Assembly: GCA_013399305.1 (NCBI GenBank)
Contig: VXAI01000658.1
Location: 1-64,000 of the forward strand
From: Rostratula benghalensis
Taxonomy: Eukaryota > Chordata > Aves > Charadriiformes > Rostratulidae
Direction: 5' to 3'
DNA: 64,000 nt
A program made the translations under genes and the position numbers. The first letter of the stretch is position 1, and every line of letters starts with the position of its first letter. Shown in pieces: positions 58,195 to 64,000 of this stretch. The notes beneath the pieces were generated by a model. It was not told the DNA's origin. It did no database searches and was given only the letters and a program-made list of their open reading frames with translations.

Positions 58195-58930
58195 ATTTGT
58201 AGAGAAAATGAGATTGGAAAGGACTCTGGAGGTCCAATCCCTTGCTAAAAGCAAGGCTAACTTCAAAGCTGGACAAGGTTGCTCATGACCTCCAGGTAAG
58301 TGTGGATATCTCCAAGCATGGGCATCCCACAACTTTCCTGGGCACCTCTTTCTGATTCACCATGTTCATCGTGAAGAGTTATTTCCTTGTGTCCAGTGGA
58401 GATCTACTTGTTCAAGCCATGATCCACACCTCTTGTCCTCTCACCATGCACTTCTGTGAGGTCTGGCTTTGACTTTTCTATAAATCCCCTTCAGAGAGTG
58501 AAGCTCAACCCCTCTGCTCTGCTCAACCCCTCCTCCCTCTGGCTTCTCTTTATGTGTCATGTGCCCCAGTTCTCTAATCAACTTGCTTGTCCTCCCTTGG
58601 ACTCACACCATTTTTAAAAATATTTTGGGTTTTTTTTACTAGGTGGGGAGAGCTATACTGTATACAGTTCTCCAGATGCAGTCTCACAAATGCCAAAGAA
58701 CAAGAAATTAGCACCTATCCTGAATGACTGGCTACACTCTTGTGAACACACCTGATATTCAGGGGCACAAGGGCACAATGCTGATGTGTTCAGCATGTCA
58801 TCCACCAGAAGCCCGTGGGTCTGTCTGCAGAGTTGCTCCACAGCCAGTCAGCTTCCAGTCTACACGTATGGATGGGGTTATCCCATCCCACATGCATGAC
58901 AACTACATTCCTACCCCACCGCACTTAATA
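58195..58930 (-). mobile_element. CR1 LINE 3' portion, old copy
   Basis: Reversed CR1 of an older, more diverged subfamily: 'gattggaaaggactctgg', 'cacaactttcctgggcacc', 'cagatgcagtctcac' and, near the right end, 'gttatcccatcccacatgc'. Many indels. Confidence 0.75.
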
Positions 58931-60357
58931 CATGAACTATGGAGTAGCTAGCTTCCTGTCTACTGTGGCTACCACCAGGAACGAAGCAGCAACATCAGAC
59001 AGTAACTAGAACCTTAAACTACCCTTTGGCACCAGCTGTCATTCTCTATTCACTTTTAGAAGCAAAATGACTAACATGGATTCCTAAAGCAGAGATCTCA
59101 AACTAGAGAAGGAAACACTCTTGTCAGAACTTGTAAGCCGAGTCAGTTTCTAAGTCAGTAAGAAGGAGTATCCCAGAGCCATATGTAAATTAGGACACCC
59201 TTATCTCACTCAGCCAGCTTTGTAGCTATGGAGAGGAGGAAAGGACAAGTATAGACATTACAGAAAATTTCAGTTTTGCAGGAATCAAAATTCTACTCTG
59301 ACTACTAATACTTTCCGATTTCCAAGGGAAGCAATTCACAGGTTTGGCTGAAATCCTTCACCACGCACCAAGAAGAAATAAACGAAATTACCATTAACCC
59401 CTTAATACAGAAAGAAAGAAGAAGACTCTGAGCTATAGCCCATGTTTATTTTATAACATGTTTTTCTCTACTTTGATGATGTTCCTGGAGCTAGTAACAA
59501 ATCAACAGCATAGGATGTCTGTTAATGAGGAATTTCTGATGTAAGAGTGGGAATCATCCAAGGTGCTATTGTGATATGCCTTTCCAGCTTTGCGTTCAGG
59601 TATTATTCTGCCACTTGTTAATCTATGGTCTGTACCAAGGCTCATCACTCAGCTCATCATGGCTCATTACACTCAGTCACTGGCTCATTACACTCAGTCA
59701 CTCAGCCCTTGATGGAGGTAAGGTTGTGCTACTCCCACCCCATGCTACCCCTCTGCCTTATTGTCTTCTGGCAAATCCACACAATATATAGATGCAATTA
59801 TACTTTCACTTCATTATACACCATTACTGAGAAAACAGCTTTTACAGGTGTATGCACTCAATACACAAAACCAGTACAGTGCAAGCTAATCAATAGCCAT
59901 CAGGTCCTAGTAATATTAAACCTCGTGAAAGCAGCTTGCTTTATTCACATTGTACTCACTGTAAATCAGTTTTCTATTTCTTCTGCACAGACACCAGTGA
60001 GGGAGTTTTGGTATGTAACTTTATAGGTATTTGCCACTTCTTGCAGTTACATCTAGGGCTTGTGTTGTGGCTGACAGTGCCACAGCCTAAGGCACACTGC
60101 AACTATGAACTCTGGAAGGGCCATGCTTCCAGGACAACTGCTCTTGTCTTGCTTTTACGGGGATAGTAACAGATTGGCACCAACATGTAACCTTTCCTCC
60201 TCACATCTTCTGTGTCTACAGTGTCTGCATATCAGTGTTCCTCCAGTAACCCTATTACCAGAGGCTTTGTAGACAATTGTCAGCACAGTTGTCAATACCG
60301 TCTCAGGTCCCTAGAGACAACGGGGGGATAAGTGCCTTTCCAGCAGTTTTAGAATCA
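58931..60357. other. No recognised gene; holds a 21-base tandem pair
   Basis: No coding or repeat words, except an exact tandem duplication of 21 bases at 59660-59701 (unit tggctcattacactcagtca plus c). Confidence 0.5.
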
Positions 60358-60945
60358 AAATCACAGAATGGTTTGGTTTGGAAGGGAACTTAAAGATAAT
60401 CGAGTTCCAGACCTGGAATCATGGGCAGGGACAATTCCCACCAGACCAGGTTGCTCAAAGGGCCATCCAACCTGGCCTTGAACCCCTCCAGGGATGGGGC
60501 AGACACAGCTTCTCTGGGCAACCTTGGCCAGGGTCTCACCACCCTTACAGGAAAGAATTTGTTCCTGAGATCTCATCTCAATCTTCCCTCTGTCAGTTTA
60601 AAACTCCTCCCGCTCATCCTACGGCTCCATTCCCTAGCTTTGCTGGAGACCCTTGAGGGACTGGAAGGGGCCATAAGGTCTCCCCAGAGCCTTCTCTCCT
60701 TCAGACTGAACACCCCCAACTCTCTCAGACTTTCTTCATAAGAGAGATGCTCCAGTGTGCTGATCATCTCTGTGGCCATCCTCAGGACTTAGTCCAACAG
60801 ATCCATGTCATTCTTATGTTTTAGGGTCCAGAGCTGGATGCAGTACTGCAGGTGGGGTAGAAGAAGAGGGGCAGAATCCCCTCCCTCAAACTGCTGACCA
60901 CACTGCTGGGGATGCAGCCAAGGATAAGGATGGCTTTGACACAAT
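60358..60945 (-). mobile_element. CR1 LINE 3' portion
   Basis: Reversed CR1 terminus ('cacagaatggtttggtttgg', 'ggaagggaacttaaag'), 3' UTR and ORF2 end up to 'gatgcagccaaggata'. Confidence 0.88.
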
Positions 60946-61017
60946 CCTAGCAATTCTGAGCACCACCAAAACTGTAAAAGTACCCCAGGACTGCAGTCAC
61001 CATCTTCATCCAGGACA

Positions 61018-61681
61018 TGTTGTCACAGAGCTGTGTCGGTTTGGTAAGGTGAAGAGGAAAATCTGCAGTTTCTGATGGTTCTCTGCAGATGTTTATATGC
61101 AGAGGAACTCCACAAGAGCATTTGCGTTGGAGAAATACTAGAAGTAAAGGGTACTGTTAACATTGGTAAATAGTTAGCAGGATGTGTCCCCGGGAAAGAA
61201 CAGGAGGATACAATAAATTAGCTAAAATAAGGGAACACCAAGACAAGCTCAAGAGGAACAGAACTGCTAACAGCTATTTTCATCCACAACAAAGGCCAAA
61301 GTCACTTGAGCGATGAGTGAACTATCCTAATTAACATAATAAAAAACCTACCCTCGGGTGGGGAGAGCCACCTTTTATCTAAAGACCCCTCCTCCTGGAG
61401 CATGTGTACTGAAAAGAATGGACAGTGTGATTTTTAAGTAGAGACAAGGCAGAGCCTCCAGTGGGAGTGACGATGGCGGCTCAGCCTATCTGTAGAAAGT
61501 AGTCGTTTAACTGTTACTCGAATGTATAAATACTTTACCAGGTACCAATGGGGTTGTGCTGGCTTTGTGGATGAACCGCCCAGCACCCATCTCTGCACAG
61601 AAATGAAATAAACAAGTATCTCGCCTCTTGTACATCGACTCCTTGCATGCTGGGTTAAAAGAACCCAGATTTGGGACAACA
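61018..61681 (+). mobile_element. LTR with inverted ends, 664 bases
   Basis: It begins TGTTGTCAC and ends GGGACAACA, inverted repeats matching at 8 of 9 positions. Internally it has a TATA-like GTATAAATA at about 61525 and AATAAA at about 61608. The order TATA, then poly(A) signal, then U5 fits a plus-strand LTR. The bases after the end (ttt, then tggggaag) are where a primer-binding site would start, but I could not match a tRNA. It may be a 5' LTR whose internal region was interrupted by the next LTR, or a solo LTR. Confidence 0.7.
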
Positions 61682-62118
61682 TTTTGGGGAAGAAGCAAGG
61701 GACACGGCTGTGGATCTCACTCCCAAACATGCCTTTGCTCCTGTGCTGGACAAGAGAGCATACATGGGCAAATGACTGTTTCCAGAGAAGTCACAAAAAC
61801 AGGCAATGATCAAGGTCCCAGTCCCCTTACAGGTGCTGCAGAGAAACCCTGGGGGAATATGCATGCTCAGGATCCAGTTCCCTCCATCTCCAGTGAGACT
61901 TTAACACATCAGGATACCAGGGGCTGCAGAAGGAAGACAGGTAGCCTGGCAGATTGTGTCCTAGCAAAATTGTGGGAAAGTAAGGGAAGATTGGTGAGGA
62001 GGATTTTAAATATGCTCAAGCGACTCATACCCGGGGTGCTGGGAAACACATAGATCATACGAATTGTTTAGTTTTATATGCTTGTGGGTAGACCATCTGC
62101 ACCTAGATAACATAAATC
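61682..62118 (+). other. Possible retroviral leader, unassigned
   Basis: Sequence between two LTRs. One open stretch crosses the end of the first LTR (61628-62053), which argues against it being a real gene. No motif was seen. Confidence 0.35.
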
Positions 62119-62471
62119 TGTGATGGACTCAGGGACACCTTATCTGGCCACGCGAGATTCCTGCCCTGTTGCTGAAGAAGATCAAAGTGCCAGGAAAAGA
62201 GCTGTCTGCTCGAACCTTTAAAATGCCAGCTAGAGCAGGGAGACGTCTGGCTTGCTCTCTCCTTCATGCTCTGGCTAACAAGGACTCTGGTTAGCATGGA
62301 CTCTCTTGCTAATAAGGACTTTTCCCCTCCGTGGTGCCTGCATACCCTGCTTGCCTGCCTCTGCCTGGGTGCTGCTTCCCGGGTCCATGAAGTATTGAGA
62401 TTAAATTTGTTCTTTGTCTCTAATCCATGACTTGTGGTTGTTCCTGCCTCCTGCCTGCATCAGCTCACACA
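62119..62471 (+). mobile_element. Short LTR, 353 bases
   Basis: It starts TGTGATGG and ends CTCACACA, with short inverted ends. ATTAAA at about 62400 is followed by a T-rich 'tttgttctttgtctc', a typical R/U5 start. 'ctttaaaatg' upstream could be the TATA element. A gag-like region follows directly, which supports it being the 5' LTR of that element. Confidence 0.6.
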
Positions 62472-64000
62472 TTTCGCAGCTCCAGGAAGAACCATGCCAT
62501 GGCTGACAAAAAAGTAGGGGACTGGGGAGTCCACTACGGTGACTCCCCCTATTCCAGGATGGTCCAATACTGGGCACTGGACCCCCGTGGCCACTGTCCT
62601 GGCTAAACTGGCTCCGCCAGAGGCATGGCCTTGTGAAACTTGCCTCAATTCACTCAATAAACTAAGTCTCTTTATCAGCCTGAAATAGATAATGGGGTGG
62701 TGATTACCCCCCATAGCATTGCATTGGATTCTTCTCACAAATTAGTGGGCGGATTGGGATGGCTGTTAGCTGCCGGACTTAGAGCTCGACCGCAAAATTG
62801 TTGCATTAGGACTTAGAGCTCTTGACCATGAAATTGTTGCATTACGTAGTAAAGTGAGGGGATTGGAAGATGAAAACAGGAGTTTACAAGATGCGCAGGT
62901 GATCGCACAAGAAGTTCAAGCAGAGCGGTGCTGTGAGCTGCCAGATAATGTGGATAATCTGGTTGGTAGTGTGTCTTGTTAATAAACAAAGGGACAAATA
63001 TGGGAAAAGTAAGCTTCCAGTTTCTGAGGTTCATGCTCTCGCTACAGAACGGTCATGGGATCCCAAGGAATGGGATGAAAATATTTGGAGTGAATCCTCA
63101 GACTCTGAGACTCAGCTTGAATTTGATCTGGACTTAAAAAGCAGGGAGGTGGTGGAAGCACAACCCCTCATCCAAATCAGGGGGGAGCAGGAAGGAGCAG
63201 CCAGGGGAGTGCAGATCACTTAGACTCTGTGCAGATTCCCTTAGACTCCGAAAGATCTATCAGTGGGAGAGTGGAGAATGCATACTGACAGGGACTTTAC
63301 AAGCACGGGATAGCAGAGCTGCTTCTATCCATTTATCAGTGAGTGAAAAAGATTTTTGAAGCCCTAGAGACATTGGTGATCAGAGACAAGAAGAATATGC
63401 TCAGCTGCAAAATGTCAGAGGTCCTGATAGGCAAGACATGATGGCACCTCTGTTGTCTCAGTGCTTGTGTGCAGCAGTTTTAGCAGCATTTACAGAACCC
63501 GTTGAATTAGTGTTGTCCCTCAGCAATTGGTGTATAATGGAGGAAAGTCTTAATCTGGTGCGGCAGATGAGGACGGCTCATGTGTTGTTGACAGGACCCA
63601 ATCTGGACAATGCAGCAGTGATAAAAAGTACCAAAATGCAATTTTTTGAGAGGAGCGACTGCCTCACTAAACCCCATGATTACACCAGAGTGATAAATGC
63701 CGTGGGTAATGTAGGTGCCCTAGCAAATACCTGGAGGAGAACTGGGGCTGTGATTTCGGGACCCTCTGTGTGGGTGGTGAATAAAGGAGAGGTGGCAAAA
63801 TGGAAAGGAGATGCCGCACAGGTGACAAGGAAACAAACGTAGAATGATTTTGTACAAGCTGCTCTACCACAACCAGCATCAAAAATGGTTTTCTGTTGGC
63901 AAAAGTTAGTATTTATGCCAAAAAGCCGGCCACCCCCAGCCTCACCACCAGCTCTGCGTGTCCCCCCCGCCTGACACCTCAGTGCAAGTTGTTACCCGAC
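62472..64000 (+). pseudogene. Endogenous retrovirus gag-like region, broken, runs off right edge
   Basis: No intact gene is present. About 62780-62930 encodes a leucine-rich coiled coil (LRALDHEIVALR, then VRGLEDENRSL). 62990-63220 is an acidic stretch with WDPKEWDENIWS. 63438-63842 is an open stretch of 134 codons with PVELVLSLSNWCIMEE and TGAVISGPSVWVVN. Frameshifts or stops separate the three. The coiled coil followed by a WDP.. acidic linker resembles gag of avian ERVL-type elements as I remember it, but this is a weak assignment. No protease or RT is in view; they would lie beyond the window. Confidence 0.5.

Noticed and set aside
61628..62053. 141-codon plus-strand stretch near the LTRs
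   Set aside because: It starts inside the U5 end of one LTR and has no retroviral or host motif.

Overview
The window looks like nuclear DNA from a bird. The evidence is dense CR1 (chicken repeat 1) LINE fragments, several avian-type retroviral LTRs, and single-exon olfactory receptor (OR) genes, one of which belongs to the OR14-like group that is expanded in birds. The repeats look neoavian rather than galliform, but I cannot name the species. There are no bacterial features, and the region is a gene-poor OR cluster full of transposons.

Host genes. There are three full-length OR reading frames: an OR6-like receptor at 21546-22499 (-), an OR14-like receptor at 33191-34102 (+) and an OR10-like receptor at 51084-52031 (-). 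A fourth OR10-like gene is cut by the left edge of the window (1-320, -). Two OR relics remain: a small TM2-TM3 fragment at 37590-37758 and a half-gene at 56193-56702 that ends where a CR1 begins. A decayed multi-exon gene resembling VWA5A (von Willebrand factor A domain protein) lies at about 38280-41900 (-). In human, VWA5A sits beside the OR6/OR10 cluster of 11q24, so the gene mix suggests this window is the avian counterpart of that cluster.

Duplication. Bases 1-1869 and 51712-53580 are identical as far as I can read, including noncoding sequence. Beyond them homology continues, diverged, for about 180 bases. This points to recent gene conversion on an old duplication, or to an assembly artefact.

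Mobile elements, left to right. 2.4 kb: CR1 scrap. 4.9-5.3 kb: LTR. 7.1-11.1 kb: three CR1 pieces, one with a long broken reverse transcriptase. 11.1-14.0 kb: class I (gammaretrovirus-like) endogenous retrovirus gag-pol remnant on the minus strand. 14.0-18.2 kb: composite CR1s and an LTR. 18.8-20.7 kb: two LTRs. 24.2-25.6 kb: an LTR split by a CR1. 29.4-30.8 and 31.8-32.5 kb: CR1. 34.8-35.9 kb: CR1 within CR1. 37.0-38.1 kb: CR1 and LTR. 42.6-43.3 kb: LTR. 45.1-46.0 kb: N gap and a CpG-rich LTR. 48.1-49.8 kb: a rearranged LTR cluster. 54.3-56.2, 58.2-58.9 and 60.4-60.9 kb: CR1. 61.0-64.0 kb: two LTRs followed by a gag-like retroviral internal region that runs off the window.

I found no clearly new biological system. 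The best leads are the identical 1.87 kb block, the VWA5A-like relic with its synteny, a 70-base inverted templated insertion inside a CR1 (7410-7479 from 8885-8954), and OR frames that are open but lack conserved signalling residues.
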